From the IMG/VR virus record IMGVR_UViG_3300030118_003044, positions 1 to 38,018 of that record: a stretch of 38,018 bases of DNA, one strand, 5' to 3'. Source of the DNA: a virus. Position 1 is the first letter of the stretch, and each line of letters starts with the position of its first letter. Under the pieces are notes generated by a model, which was not told the origin of the DNA, made no database searches, and saw nothing but the letters and a program-made list of their open reading frames with translations. Made by a program: the position numbers and the translations under genes. This document shows, piece by piece, positions 7,997 through 16,554 of the stretch.

Positions 7997-8880
7997 TAAA
8001 ACCAGTCTCCTAATGTTTTCTGTATTGTTCCTGTTCTTATGTTAGATATATCCCAATTCATCGCTCGATAAATAGGTTCTGCTTTTTTAACGACTTGCTC
8101 CGCATAGTGCTTCCAGTCCGGTAAAGAACCCTCAAAGTCTTTGTAATTAGAACCTGCTAAATACTGAACTTGTTTGTTCTCTTTAGTTAGAGGGTGAGTA
8201 AATGTTTCTTTACTTATTACCTTTAGATAAAGATAAGAGTCATCAAAGGTGTTGGAATTACTTTGGCAAGCATAAATTACACCCGCTATTCCTGAACCAA
8301 TACTAGGATTTCTATCTTCTAATGTTCTAAACTTAGAAGGACTAACACTACATTTTTTACAGTATTTCAGTTCTTCCATTTCTCTTAAATCATACTTAGT
8401 TTTACATTGAGGACATCTTACTGTAAATCTATCTTCTCTTAGTCTGCTTCTTTTAATTACATTCTCCAGTGGATAATTACCACTAAGAACATCATTAAAA
8501 GTGCTACTTAGTTTAGAGTTGATTTGTTCTAATGTTTCTTGAGATACCCACCATTTCAAAACATCTGTTTGAACTTCTTTGGCTAACTTTGTTTCACTAA
8601 CTCTTTTAGCAGTAAAACCTGTCATAACAAACTCGGCTTCTTCTAACCAATCCCCATCTTTCCAAGTAATCATTCCTGCATTTCTATTCTTAGTTGTGCC
8701 GACACCTAATGCTGAATAGTATTTCTCGAACTCTAATACAACTGGGTGTTGCTCTAATCCCATAACATTAGGAAAATGCTTTCTTACACTGTCCTGAATA
8801 TCTGCACAAATCATCTGTGCTTTCGCTACTGAATCTACTTGAACATAAATAGAATCCGTATGGCCATAAACTACTTTCAT
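7996..8880 (-). CDS. Family B DNA polymerase, C-terminal piece (motif C and thumb)
   Basis: 294 residues. It opens with motif C as VVYGHTDSIYV, where family B enzymes have YGDTDS, so the first Asp is His while the second (D9) is kept. Next come the KKRY-like TKNRNAG motif (about 63-69) and GFTAKRVSETKLAKEVQ of the thumb. A four-cysteine zinc-ribbon insertion follows at C156, C159, C174 and C177. The last eight residues, QKTLGDWF, fit the PCNA-interacting consensus QxxLxx(W/F/Y)F. The remainder of the polymerase lies 1.4 kb upstream at 10275-11921. The two ends abut without missing or duplicated residues, indicating a two-subunit enzyme. Confidence 0.88.
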   Translation of the reverse strand: MKVVYGHTDSIYVQVDSVAKAQMICADIQDSVRKHFPNVMGLEQHPVVLEFEKYYSALGVGTTKNRNAGMITWKDGDWLEEAEFVMTGFTAKRVSETKLAKEVQTDVLKWWVSQETLEQINSKLSSTFNDVLSGNYPLENVIKRSRLREDRFTVRCPQCKTKYDLREMEELKYCKKCSVSPSKFRTLEDRNPSIGSGIAGVIYACQSNSNTFDDSYLYLKVISKETFTHPLTKENKQVQYLAGSNYKDFEGSLPDWKHYAEQVVKKAEPIYRAMNWDISNIRTGTIQKTLGDWF

Positions 8881-8884
8881 GCTA

Positions 8885-9100
8885 TCACTTCTTTAAGCGG
8901 GTAAATAATATTCCGACAGGTTGGTTGTGTATATTGGCAACTACTTCTTGTAATTCTTCAATACAATATTTTACCCTTCCAAAGTCGGGGCTATTCTCTA
9001 CAATATAATCCAAGTCTTTTTCCAAGCCTTGAATTCTTTGCTCTAATACTTCTATTTTATATTTCAATTCCTTTATCTCTTTTTTATCTTCATTATTCAT
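8885..9100 (-). CDS. Small coiled-coil protein between the polymerase pieces
   Basis: 71 residues; ATG behind GGTGAT. Residues 3-45 are a continuous charged heptad-like helix (KKEIKELKYKIEVLEQRI...), consistent with a coiled coil. The C-terminal part is short and basic. It ends 4 nt before the C-terminal polymerase gene, so it is likely translated with it. It could bridge or regulate the two polymerase pieces, but that is speculation. Confidence 0.5.
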   Translation of the reverse strand: MNNEDKKEIKELKYKIEVLEQRIQGLEKDLDYIVENSPDFGRVKYCIEELQEVVANIHNQPVGILFTRLKK

Positions 9101-9231
9101 ATTATCACCGTTACTATGGTTATGATGGTTATTATGTTCACGATATTTACCATCATCAATATCCTGTTGCTTCTTGCTATCATCGCAAGTAAGTCTTCTA
9201 GGAGTTCGTTAGTTTTGTCCATCATTGACAT
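9097..9231 (-). CDS. Tiny membrane-anchored protein
   Basis: 44 residues. ATG at 9231 with GAGTGA upstream; the stop overlaps the next start (ATGA). The first 23 residues are amphipathic and charged, the last 20 nearly all Ile, Val, Thr and Met, a probable C-terminal membrane anchor. It overlaps the preceding small gene by 23 nt. Function unknown. Confidence 0.45.
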   Translation of the reverse strand: MSMMDKTNELLEDLLAMIARSNRILMMVNIVNIITIITIVTVII

Positions 9232-9385
9232 CGTTGTTCACTCCTTGTTTTATCTCAATAATAGTTGCTCTACGCTTTAAGTTAGTGAGCATTTCTATTA
9301 TATCATTGATGTCTTTTTCAGTTTCCTCCCAAGTTTCATCATCATTATATTCTATTTTGGCTGTTACATATTTAACATATTTCAC
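9209..9385 (-). CDS. Small acidic hypothetical protein
   Basis: 58 residues from a GTG at 9385 with a strong AGGAGG upstream; the GTG overlaps the upstream stop (GTGA). A short N-terminal strand is followed by a charged helix (EYNDDETWEETEKDINDIIEML). It lies in the segment that separates the polymerase halves. No family recognised. Confidence 0.5.
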   Translation of the reverse strand: MKYVKYVTAKIEYNDDETWEETEKDINDIIEMLTNLKRRATIIEIKQGVNNDVNDGQN

Positions 9386-9825
9386 ATAAATTCCTCCTCA
9401 AATTTTTTGATTTTATTTTTCATTCTAGTGTTAGAACTTTTATAGCCCTTTACTAGTTTAGTTAATTGTTTAACTTCTTCTTGGGCTTTTTGTGCTTTAG
9501 TCATAGAAGAAACGATAATGTCTGTTAATTCTTTATTCTTTTCTTCTATCAGTTTTTCTATGATTGGCTCAAGTCCTTTAGTTATTTGATGCTGAACTTC
9601 AACTGCGATGGTGTTATGTAATACATCAATTGAAGTTGAAAGTTCTGCAACCCTCTTATCTAAAGTTTCTATAGTTCCTATAGCATTCAAAGTATTATTT
9701 GTCATGACTTTATACCTATTTTTTCCCTTTTGTCCTCTACAAGATTCACAAATCTGCTCTCTTGATTTCATAGAGAACTTTCTAAAAGTTACTCCACACG
9801 CTCTACATACTGTTGTTATACTCAT
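9382..9825 (-). CDS. Zinc-finger and coiled-coil protein
   Basis: 147 residues. The N-terminus has C7-R-A-C10 and C26-E-S-C29, a zinc-binding pair of knuckles surrounded by basic residues. Residues 45-147 are predicted long helices with heptad character. This is the layout of a DNA-binding protein that oligomerises through a coiled coil. It is one of five genes inserted between the polymerase pieces. The exact role is unknown. Confidence 0.55.
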   Translation of the reverse strand: MSITTVCRACGVTFRKFSMKSREQICESCRGQKGKNRYKVMTNNTLNAIGTIETLDKRVAELSTSIDVLHNTIAVEVQHQITKGLEPIIEKLIEEKNKELTDIIVSSMTKAQKAQEEVKQLTKLVKGYKSSNTRMKNKIKKFEEEFM

Positions 9826-9919
9826 TTTTATTCCTCATTTTTATTTCTTCTGCACATCTTTTACAATGAAACTTACCCTCAAATTGAGGATTATGTGCCA
9901 ATGGTTTCATACATTTCAT
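9803..9919 (-). CDS. Tiny cysteine-containing protein
   Basis: 38 residues, read from the sequence. ATG at 9919 overlaps the upstream stop (ATGA) and the end overlaps the next gene by 23 nt. It has C3, then HCKRC (C19, C22), which could hold a metal with help from a His. The overlap with both neighbours is the main support. Confidence 0.4.
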   Translation of the reverse strand: MKCMKPLAHNPQFEGKFHCKRCAEEIKMRNKNEYNNSM

Positions 9920-10278
9920 AATTCTTCTCCCCATCCTAATGACTTTGCTATAATCCAAAGAATCATATGAAAGATTTTAGAGTGAGCATCATTATTCATA
10001 TCTTCGGTTATGCCGTAATACTCGGTATCTGTCTTAAGATGTATATTTATAACATCTAGCCAAAATTCTATTTCTAGTCTTTTACCTTCATTTTGTTCCA
10101 TAAAATCACTAGCAAAACACATAGCATCATTAGCACAATCAAAGTCTACTCCAATTTCATCATCCCACCATCTATCGTCTAAATCGTTGAAAGATAATTT
10201 TATTATATAATCAAACAACATAGGGCTAATAGTATGGTCATAATTTTCTGTTTCACTTAATCTCCATAAGCCACTCAT
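9916..10278 (-). CDS. Acidic hypothetical protein downstream of the polymerase N-terminal piece
   Basis: 120 residues, strongly acidic in the middle (DLDDRWWDDEIGVDFDCAND), then helices rich in Phe, Met, Ile and Trp. The ATG overlaps the polymerase stop as ATGA, and its ribosome binding site (AAGGAG) is inside the last codons of the polymerase piece, so translation is probably coupled. No known domain was recognised. Confidence 0.5.
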   Translation of the reverse strand: MSGLWRLSETENYDHTISPMLFDYIIKLSFNDLDDRWWDDEIGVDFDCANDAMCFASDFMEQNEGKRLEIEFWLDVINIHLKTDTEYYGITEDMNNDAHSKIFHMILWIIAKSLGWGEEL

Positions 10279-11921
10279 ACTTCCAACTCCTTCGCCTTGA
10301 ATGCGGCTAGTCTAATCGCTTCTCTAGCACTAGCAGTAATACTAGCGGCTAAATCTACATCAGCCCAACCAAAGCCTTGAAACGCCAATACACCGTAAAA
10401 TGAGGCCATCAATCTCTTGACCGCCATTTGGTTATTATACCACTTTTGATATTCTAATTTACTATCAGCGTTCTTCATTCTCTTTTTGTAGTCGTTTCTC
10501 AACTCCTTCAATTCTAAAACCGCTTTCGGTAAAAGACCTAATTCGGTTGTAGAATAATACATCATGTTAGTTGTAGTTACTTCGCTAAAATCTCTAGGAG
10601 TAGATATATTTACAGCAAAGGCAGTAGGGTCGTTTGATTTAGTTTCCCAAGATATATTCCTAGCAACCATCATTGAAGGATATAGACCTGCAAAATCAAA
10701 AGCGGCTACATTAAGATGTAGTCCTTGAGTTTGTTCGCTTAATGGGTCGTAAATCATAGCCCCGTCATATTCTCTTCTTTCCACACTTCTATCGCCAGTT
10801 GGTGCTTTCCACCAAGCATTTCTCATAAAGTAAATAGAACCCATATGAGAAGCATAGAAACAAGCATCGAATGGTGCTTTCAGTAATCTTTGTAGTGACA
10901 GTATTGCTTCGCTACAAAAGTTAGTTTCATCTATCTTAACTAATAGTTCTACATCCACTAACGCATAATGTAAGTATGCTTCTGTATCTTCTAACCACGC
11001 TCTACGATAGAAATCATTGGGGTCATCAAACTTAGTATTCATTTCTTTGCCTTCGTCAAATAGTGTCTTAGAAACATAATCAAGACTTAATGAAGGTAAT
11101 GTTCCTCTTTGAGAATCATTCCATTGTCTTTCAAATGCTAAGTCTAGATTAAGTGTTATTCTACCTGCTATCGGTTGTTCTATTGGTGAATACCCATCTT
11201 GCTTGGTAAAGACAAATTTATTCTTGGTTAGTTTTATTCCCTTGATGTGGTTGATAGGTGACATAGATAATGGATTTATATCTAATGCACAGGCTCTATC
11301 TAGTAATTTAGGTAAGTCGAATTTAAGACCAAACCATGCAATCAACATATCAGGGTCTTTTAACATCATAGTTTCTATAAAGTGTTCTATCATTTCTTTT
11401 TCAGAACCAAAAGTATATCTATGCTTTTTATCAATACGGCTATTAACCATGAATATGTTTTCGGGAAACCATACCCATTGATAATAGGCTTCATCGTAAT
11501 TATCATACACTACAATAGTAGTAATGCAACCATCATATTCTCCACCTTGTTGCCATTCCATATCCCAATACCATTTACGCATTTCATAAATAGGCATTTC
11601 ATCTATACAGTCTACTGCATACCTAAAATGATAAGGAACATCTGCCTCAAAGGTTTCTCTAAAACAATTTTTAGCCCTGCTATCCGCACCACTTTCATAA
11701 TACACTTTTACTAATTTTTCTTTCTGTAAGTTGTAAAACTCTCCATCTTCATATTCAAATTCACCTTGAACATATTTAGAAACTTGATAGTGTGGGGGTC
11801 TGCTTTCGCTTTCTTTGATAAAGAAGTAAGGCCTAAACTTTACTCTTTCAAACTTCTTTTCGCCATTTTCTCTCCACGATTTGTATATTTGTTTTTTATT
11901 TCTACTGGCGTTAATTATCAT
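10275..11921 (-). CDS. Family B DNA polymerase, N-terminal piece (exonuclease, motifs A and B)
   Basis: 548 residues from the ATG at 11921, which follows AGAGGAG and the PCNA stop by one base. The proofreading exonuclease carries D120-M-E122, the ExoII segment AWFGLKFDLP (D202) and ExoIII YALVD (Y319, D323). Motif A is FDFAGLYPSMM (D409) and motif B KRLMASFYG (502-510), in which the usual Asn is Ala. The protein stops at ...KAKELEV, just where a normal polymerase runs into motif C. No intein residues are visible. Together with the product of 7996-8880 it would form a complete replicase. Confidence 0.92.
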   Translation of the reverse strand: MIINASRNKKQIYKSWRENGEKKFERVKFRPYFFIKESESRPPHYQVSKYVQGEFEYEDGEFYNLQKEKLVKVYYESGADSRAKNCFRETFEADVPYHFRYAVDCIDEMPIYEMRKWYWDMEWQQGGEYDGCITTIVVYDNYDEAYYQWVWFPENIFMVNSRIDKKHRYTFGSEKEMIEHFIETMMLKDPDMLIAWFGLKFDLPKLLDRACALDINPLSMSPINHIKGIKLTKNKFVFTKQDGYSPIEQPIAGRITLNLDLAFERQWNDSQRGTLPSLSLDYVSKTLFDEGKEMNTKFDDPNDFYRRAWLEDTEAYLHYALVDVELLVKIDETNFCSEAILSLQRLLKAPFDACFYASHMGSIYFMRNAWWKAPTGDRSVERREYDGAMIYDPLSEQTQGLHLNVAAFDFAGLYPSMMVARNISWETKSNDPTAFAVNISTPRDFSEVTTTNMMYYSTTELGLLPKAVLELKELRNDYKKRMKNADSKLEYQKWYNNQMAVKRLMASFYGVLAFQGFGWADVDLAASITASAREAIRLAAFKAKELEV

Positions 11922-11922
11922 T

Positions 11923-12729
11923 CTAATCTCCTCTAACTCTTGGCGCACGAAGTAAAACTCTATCTTCTGCAATTAATATTATTGGAGAATCATCCTTTGT
12001 TAAAAGAATCAAATCAGAATTTTTCTCAAAGAAAGAATATACAGGAGAAGTAAAACTAACTGATGCTTCTCCTACTATTACTTCCTCATCTTGCATAGTG
12101 TGTATGTATTCTTTATTTGGTAGAGTAGAGCGAATATCGAACATTTCACTCTCATGATTGAGAGTCATTTCAAAAATACCTGTGCCTATTAATTCACAAG
12201 TTTTTAGAGCCTTTGTCAATTCTTCATTGTTGAATATAGAAGCACACTCTAACTTAGTTTTATTAAACATTGGTAGTTTGTTTGCATCAATAAATTCTAC
12301 TATTTTATCGTAGTTAGTAAATTGGGTTAGCATGGCTCTCATAGTATATACTGTTTGTAGATTGTCCGGTGTTTGGATTAGAGGTATTTTTACTATGTTA
12401 GTATCATCTTCGGTTGCTATTTCCATTTGAGCCTCACTTATATCTAAGAACAAGTTACCGCTAAATGCCTTAAGAAACGGCATTAGTTCCTTAAACTGGA
12501 AACAAAATGGCGTATCTCTTCCATCTTCTAGATTATTTATTTCTACTGATAGAAGTGCCATAGTGGTTGCATCACCATTCATGAAATTAAGTTCGTTGTC
12601 ACTTATGAAAGCCAAAACACTTTCACCTAAAGTAGAAGATGAGAAACCGCCAACTGTAACATACTTGCCTTTCATTTCCATTTTCTCTAAAGAATTTTTA
12701 AGTTCTTGTGCCTGTATTTCAAATTTCAT
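11923..12729 (-). CDS. PCNA-like sliding clamp
   Basis: 268 residues, slightly longer than typical archaeal PCNA. The start MKFEIQAQELKNSLEKM and the alternating strand/helix pattern fit the clamp fold, including ISDNELNFMNGDATTMALLSVEI and FCFQFKELMPFLKAF as the first-domain strand and helix. Sequence similarity to cellular PCNA is weak, so the call leans on context: it lies directly upstream of the polymerase, and two nearby proteins end in PCNA-binding peptides. ATG overlaps the upstream stop (ATGA). Confidence 0.72.
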   Translation of the reverse strand: MKFEIQAQELKNSLEKMEMKGKYVTVGGFSSSTLGESVLAFISDNELNFMNGDATTMALLSVEINNLEDGRDTPFCFQFKELMPFLKAFSGNLFLDISEAQMEIATEDDTNIVKIPLIQTPDNLQTVYTMRAMLTQFTNYDKIVEFIDANKLPMFNKTKLECASIFNNEELTKALKTCELIGTGIFEMTLNHESEMFDIRSTLPNKEYIHTMQDEEVIVGEASVSFTSPVYSFFEKNSDLILLTKDDSPIILIAEDRVLLRAPRVRGD

Positions 12730-13541
12730 ATATTTCCCTCTTTTAGTTCTTTAAGACCATTCCACTTTACTTCACCATTAGCAATCTCTAAAGATTCCCA
12801 AACCTTTCCAACTAGTTTAGTATTAGACTTACTGCTTTGTAGTTCTGCTTTGTAGACTACATCGTTCTTTCTTTTTGTTCTTCTAGTGTAGATAATTTGG
12901 TGTAACATATCTCCTAGATTGTGCCAATTAGGTTTAGAACCAATAACTTCGCCTGTTGCTCCATAGTCTGCTTTAGCATGAGTAATGTAGATTTGGTCGC
13001 AATTTAGATTTAGGCACATCTTCAATAAAGAATAAAATGGTGCATTTCTTTTACCCCATTCAAACTTCATCTTTTGTGGTTTGCCTATTTTAGAAGAACC
13101 TGTTACATGAAGTGTGCAACAGTCTAACCACTTATCTACTCCATCAAAAACAAACAAGACATCTTCTCCTGCTTCTATCTTTGATTTAACAAATAATACA
13201 AAGTCCTCTGAATTTGCTTCCGACTTTTGTATATCTAGTTCTCCATTTTGATTTCTTACTTCAGGATTCCACAAAGTAATTCTTTCAGTCATTTGGTGGT
13301 TTTGTCTCCATGTTGGTTCGCAACCATTATCCCAATCTAAAACATAAACCTGCTTGTTAGGAAAATCTAATGCTAGACCACTCTTAACAGTTTTAGGTTC
13401 TCCCCAAATACCGCAAAGTAGTCTATTATTCCTAGACAACCTCTTGCTTGTTTGTTTCTTTAGTTTATCCGCAAACGCAATAACTCTAGCGTTATTTGTC
13501 ATTTGCTTCGCTTGTTCTGTATTTGTTTTTATATTCATCAT
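12726..13541 (-). CDS. RecA-fold ATPase (Sak4/RadA-like)
   Basis: 271 residues from the ATG at 13541 behind GAGGTGAT; a GTG at 13550 overlaps the upstream stop and is an alternative. The P-loop region is GIWGEPKTVKSGLAL, in which the usual Gly before Lys-Ser is Val. KQVYVLDWDNGCEPT follows, then Walker B VLFVFDGVDKW and a later QIYITHAKAD strand. This is the pattern of the small single-domain RecA relatives of the Sak4/AAA_24 group used by phages for strand annealing. It probably assists recombination-dependent replication. Confidence 0.7.
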   Translation of the reverse strand: MMNIKTNTEQAKQMTNNARVIAFADKLKKQTSKRLSRNNRLLCGIWGEPKTVKSGLALDFPNKQVYVLDWDNGCEPTWRQNHQMTERITLWNPEVRNQNGELDIQKSEANSEDFVLFVKSKIEAGEDVLFVFDGVDKWLDCCTLHVTGSSKIGKPQKMKFEWGKRNAPFYSLLKMCLNLNCDQIYITHAKADYGATGEVIGSKPNWHNLGDMLHQIIYTRRTKRKNDVVYKAELQSSKSNTKLVGKVWESLEIANGEVKWNGLKELKEGNI

Positions 13542-13546
13542 TTTTA

Positions 13547-13810
13547 TCACCTCTGTAATTTATCTAAGTCATCTTCTGTCATATCAATGTCCCTTAGACC
13601 TGCCCATTGATACACTATTTCTTTTAGTTCGTCTTTTGTTCTCGCTACATATCTAACGAATCTACTAGATTCTAAATCGCCAAAGTATAACTTTAGCCAA
13701 TATTCCTCATGTTTTGATTCGTTTTCCTTGTAGGAAATAAAAGTAATGTCGTCTAAAGAAATAACATAACTGTTCGGTTTTATTAGTAATTTATCTTTTA
13801 TTAAAGTCAT
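13547..13810 (-). CDS. Small hypothetical protein
   Basis: 87 residues from the ATG at 13810 behind AGGAGAG. A beta-rich N-terminal half (SYVISLDDITFISY...YWLKLYFGDL) is followed by a helical end with WAGLRDIDMTEDDLDKL. The AGG of the ribosome binding site lies in a short CCTAT/ATAGG hairpin. No family recognised; it precedes the RecA-like gene and shares its transcript. Confidence 0.5.
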   Translation of the reverse strand: MTLIKDKLLIKPNSYVISLDDITFISYKENESKHEEYWLKLYFGDLESSRFVRYVARTKDELKEIVYQWAGLRDIDMTEDDLDKLQR

Positions 13811-13819
13811 TTTATCTCT

Positions 13820-13832
13820 CCTATAAAATAGG
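13820..13832 (-). promoter_or_regulatory. Short hairpin overlapping a ribosome binding site
   Basis: CCTAT (13820-13824) and ATAGG (13828-13832) form a 5-bp stem with a 3-nt loop. On the - strand the second arm supplies part of AGGAG for the gene starting at 13810. It lies in a 107-nt gap, one of the few intergenic spaces in the array. It could lower translation initiation, but the stem is weak. Confidence 0.3.
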
Positions 13833-13917
13833 CTTCGCACCTAGTCGAGCGTCAATCTTATTCCACAAGTTCACACTTACACTTGTAACACACGGAGGAA
13901 AACCGTTGGAATTTAAA

Positions 13918-15159
13918 TCAGAGCCATTCGTCGTAATTCTCCTCAGTTAGTCTTTCACTAATTTCCGGTGCTAGCCCCACTTTAGCCAAACAATATAATC
14001 CTGCTACATTGATTGTTACTGGGTCTGCTTCGCCATCAATTACTCTTTGACTTGTTCTTCCTGCAACAAGAATCTCTGAACCTATTCCAAAGTCAATATC
14101 AATTCCTTCGGGAATCCAACAAGTAGTAGATAGGCTACCATCTTCAAAGGAAGAGGAATCCATTTCTACTGTCAAGTCAGTAATGTTCAATATTCTGTTA
14201 CCATTAGAAGTGGGTGTCATGTTAAGACTTACTACTGAGCCTTGAGTGATAACATACCTTTCTCTAGTTGGTAGATTTTGATTGAGAATGTGAACTCTAT
14301 CTAAATCTATCAAGTCGCATTTGTTGTCGTCAAAGTTGTTTTGAACTAATGCTTGCATATCCAACATACTGACATTGACATATTTATCATCTTCAGGATT
14401 TACATCTTCGCATCTTCTTAGACTCTTTAGAGTTGTTTCTGTTGCTCCGTAAATATCAGTTCCATTAGAACCCGCTACGCAAACAAATTGAACCCAATCA
14501 AAGGTTTTTGGTTTAAAGTCTACTCCCTTATTCTTATAGGAAAAGAAGTAGGGTTTCATATCTTCAAACTGACCTGTAACAGTTCCGTAGAAGATACCTA
14601 TTCTTCTCATAAGTTCTTTAGGTAGTGGCTTTCCGTAGTTAGCATTTTTACCGCCATTCATATAGACAGCAGTATTATCAAGTGGAATAAAGATTTGACC
14701 ATCATCACTTTCTTCCGCACCTTCGGGAAGTTTAGACAAAGTTGCCTCTCTATATTCACCATCATGATATCTAGAAACTAGATAGCCATTTTCCTTTTCT
14801 TCTGCTACAGCAACAAAGCCCTTTTCTAGAGCATTGTCGGAATCTCTCATAAATTCCTCTTTAGCCTTCATTCTGTTCCATGCCATCATATCTCTAGGTT
14901 CTTCTAGAGTAACAAAGAAGCCAGTAGCGGTTTTAAACAAATCGTTGTTTCCACTGTTAGAAGTGTTGGAGTTATCCATTCTTCTCTTATTGGCAACATA
15001 GTTTCGCCAAAGACCCTTAGCAATAGGGTTGGTTGGCTCAATACCATTTTCAGCGCAAATTTCTAGGAATTTGGCTGTTGCCTCTTCTTCGTTCATACCT
15101 ATATACGGCAAACTTTTCATTATTTCATTTTTCATTTCTTCACTTATTTCAGTATTCAT
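13918..15159 (-). CDS. Putative RPA/OB-fold ssDNA-binding protein
   Basis: 413 residues with a strong AGGAGGT ribosome binding site. The N-terminal 60 residues are helical. Later segments look like OB-fold barrels: GIFYGTVTGQFEDMKPYFFSY, RYVITQGSVVSLNMTP followed by GNRILNITDLTVEM, and IGSEILVAGRTSQRV. The order between clamp loader and RecA-like ATPase, and the gene size, fit a replication protein A or similar ssDNA-binding protein coating the fork. No zinc-finger motif is seen. Sequence similarity is weak, so the call is partly from context. Confidence 0.5.
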   Translation of the reverse strand: MNTEISEEMKNEIMKSLPYIGMNEEEATAKFLEICAENGIEPTNPIAKGLWRNYVANKRRMDNSNTSNSGNNDLFKTATGFFVTLEEPRDMMAWNRMKAKEEFMRDSDNALEKGFVAVAEEKENGYLVSRYHDGEYREATLSKLPEGAEESDDGQIFIPLDNTAVYMNGGKNANYGKPLPKELMRRIGIFYGTVTGQFEDMKPYFFSYKNKGVDFKPKTFDWVQFVCVAGSNGTDIYGATETTLKSLRRCEDVNPEDDKYVNVSMLDMQALVQNNFDDNKCDLIDLDRVHILNQNLPTRERYVITQGSVVSLNMTPTSNGNRILNITDLTVEMDSSSFEDGSLSTTCWIPEGIDIDFGIGSEILVAGRTSQRVIDGEADPVTINVAGLYCLAKVGLAPEISERLTEENYDEWL

Positions 15160-15184
15160 TTTCTTACCTCCTGTTTTTTTTTCT

Positions 15185-16096
15185 CTAAAGTAATTGCCCC
15201 ACCATCCATGACGCTAATATCTTTGGAGTCATTGTCGAAGAACGCCATTCGGCTTCTCCTATAACACGCAATAGTTTGAACTTCTGCGCTGTATCTAATC
15301 CGGTAGAACCTATTACAACATCGTGCAATCCGTTACAAATTTCTTTCATAGACCTACCCTCATAAATTAAATTGTGCATATCAATAATTGTGTTGGAATT
15401 TTTATCTGTTATTTTTATTAGTATTTTTTGATATTCTTCTAGACCCGATTCTACCTGTTTTCTAAGTGTGGTCTTGCTTGACTTGGCGGCCTGTAATTCA
15501 GTAATTGCCCTGCGTAAATCACCATTCATAGAGTATATAAACTCCTTCAAGTCCTCTTCTTGAAAGGTTGTGACTCTCTCCTTTGAAAGAATATCCTTGA
15601 CTACTTCGAGCATTGATTCATTAGATACAGGCTTGAAGTTGTAGTTTGCACATCTACTTTGTAGCGCAAATATGATTTTGTTCCTATCATTACAGGTTAT
15701 AATAAACCTAACATTATCAGCATACCTTTCCATGATTCTCTTCAAGGCATTTTGAGCATCACTAGTCATACCATCCATTTCATCTAAGTGGATTATTCTA
15801 AATGGTGCATCACCCAAAGTCATACTTTGTGCTACATTCTTGATTGTAGTTCTAACTGTTTCTAGTTTTCTATCATCCGAAGCATTAATTTCGATATAGT
15901 TGTTTTTGAAATCATCCTTTAGAATAGACTTTGCTAAAACAATACTAGCCGCAGTTTTGCCCGTTCCATATTGACCATAGATTAACAGGTTAGGCATATT
16001 GTTTTCTTCAATCCAACTATACGCATCTGTTGTAAAATTAGTTTGTCCTCTTATTTCAGTTAATTTACTTGGTCTATATTTTTCAGTCCATAACAT
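15185..16096 (-). CDS. rfcS: Replication factor C small subunit (clamp loader)
   Basis: 303 residues; archaeal RFC-S is usually about 320. It begins WTEKYRPSKLTEIRGQ, the RFC box. Walker A is GQYGTGKTA (41-49), then EINASDDR, Walker B with LDEMDGM, sensor 1 IITCNDRNKI and the SRC motif QSRCANYNFKP that supplies the arginine finger. The collar domain follows (NGDLRRAITELQ). It loads the PCNA-like clamp on primed DNA. The adjacent P-loop gene at 16551-17393 may be its large-subunit partner. Confidence 0.95.
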   Translation of the reverse strand: MLWTEKYRPSKLTEIRGQTNFTTDAYSWIEENNMPNLLIYGQYGTGKTAASIVLAKSILKDDFKNNYIEINASDDRKLETVRTTIKNVAQSMTLGDAPFRIIHLDEMDGMTSDAQNALKRIMERYADNVRFIITCNDRNKIIFALQSRCANYNFKPVSNESMLEVVKDILSKERVTTFQEEDLKEFIYSMNGDLRRAITELQAAKSSKTTLRKQVESGLEEYQKILIKITDKNSNTIIDMHNLIYEGRSMKEICNGLHDVVIGSTGLDTAQKFKLLRVIGEAEWRSSTMTPKILASWMVGQLL

Positions 16097-16097
16097 A

Positions 16098-16322
16098 CTA
16101 TTTATTCCCCCATATTACTTGTCTTGTCTTAGAGCAAAAACTAACCTTTCGATAGTTTTGGCTTAGAACCATTTGTAATTGATTGCTAGTTAATATTCCC
16201 TTTGTAGCGGGTCTACCCTTTGCGGTTTTGGCATTAACTAGTCTTTCTTTTATTTGCCCCGTTGTTAGATTGTTTTCATCTAACATCTTTGTTATTCTTT
16301 TTTTTGCTATTTTGTGTTTCAT
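16098..16322 (-). CDS. Small basic protein, possible winged helix
   Basis: 74 residues from the ATG at 16322, behind GGAGATGAG; ATGs at 16331 and 16337 are alternatives. It is rich in Lys and Arg. ITKMLDENNLTTGQIKERL and ILTSNQLQMVLSQN look like two helices of a helix-turn-helix, followed by a strand pair (KVSFCSKTRQVIWG). It overlaps the upstream zinc-finger gene by 47 nt. It may bind DNA; no known family was recognised. Confidence 0.5.
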   Translation of the reverse strand: MKHKIAKKRITKMLDENNLTTGQIKERLVNAKTAKGRPATKGILTSNQLQMVLSQNYRKVSFCSKTRQVIWGNK

Positions 16323-16554
16323 TATTCTCATCTCCATTCTTATGTTGAGCGCAATATCGCTCCATTGTTATTTTTTTACATCTCTTTCCAGTAGATTTAG
16401 AAATACCTTCACAAAAGTATTTTTCAGGCAAATTATCTCTATTACTAATACAAGTAAAACAAAGTTTAGTAGTTGAAGATAATCTACTTCTTTTAGTCAA
16501 TCTCATGCCTTTTCCACAGTGGGTGCATTGGTGTCCGTGTATAGTATGTTTCAT
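16276..16554 (-). CDS. Double zinc-finger protein
   Basis: 92 residues. Two metal sites are visible: C10-T-H-C13 with CFTC (32-35), and a second C-x9-C-x8-C-x2-H pattern (YFCEGISKSTGKRCKK...YCAQH). The tail is polar and basic. The gene overlaps the ATPase upstream by 4 nt. Such proteins often bind nucleic acids; the exact function is not evident. Confidence 0.55.
   Translation of the reverse strand: MKHTIHGHQCTHCGKGMRLTKRSRLSSTTKLCFTCISNRDNLPEKYFCEGISKSTGKRCKKITMERYCAQHKNGDENNETQNSKKKNNKDVR

Noticed and set aside
8881-10274. Intein or intron between the polymerase pieces
   Set aside because: The pieces have no intein-type ends (no Cys/Ser start, no His-Asn end) and the segment is filled with overlapping small genes rather than an intron-like structure.
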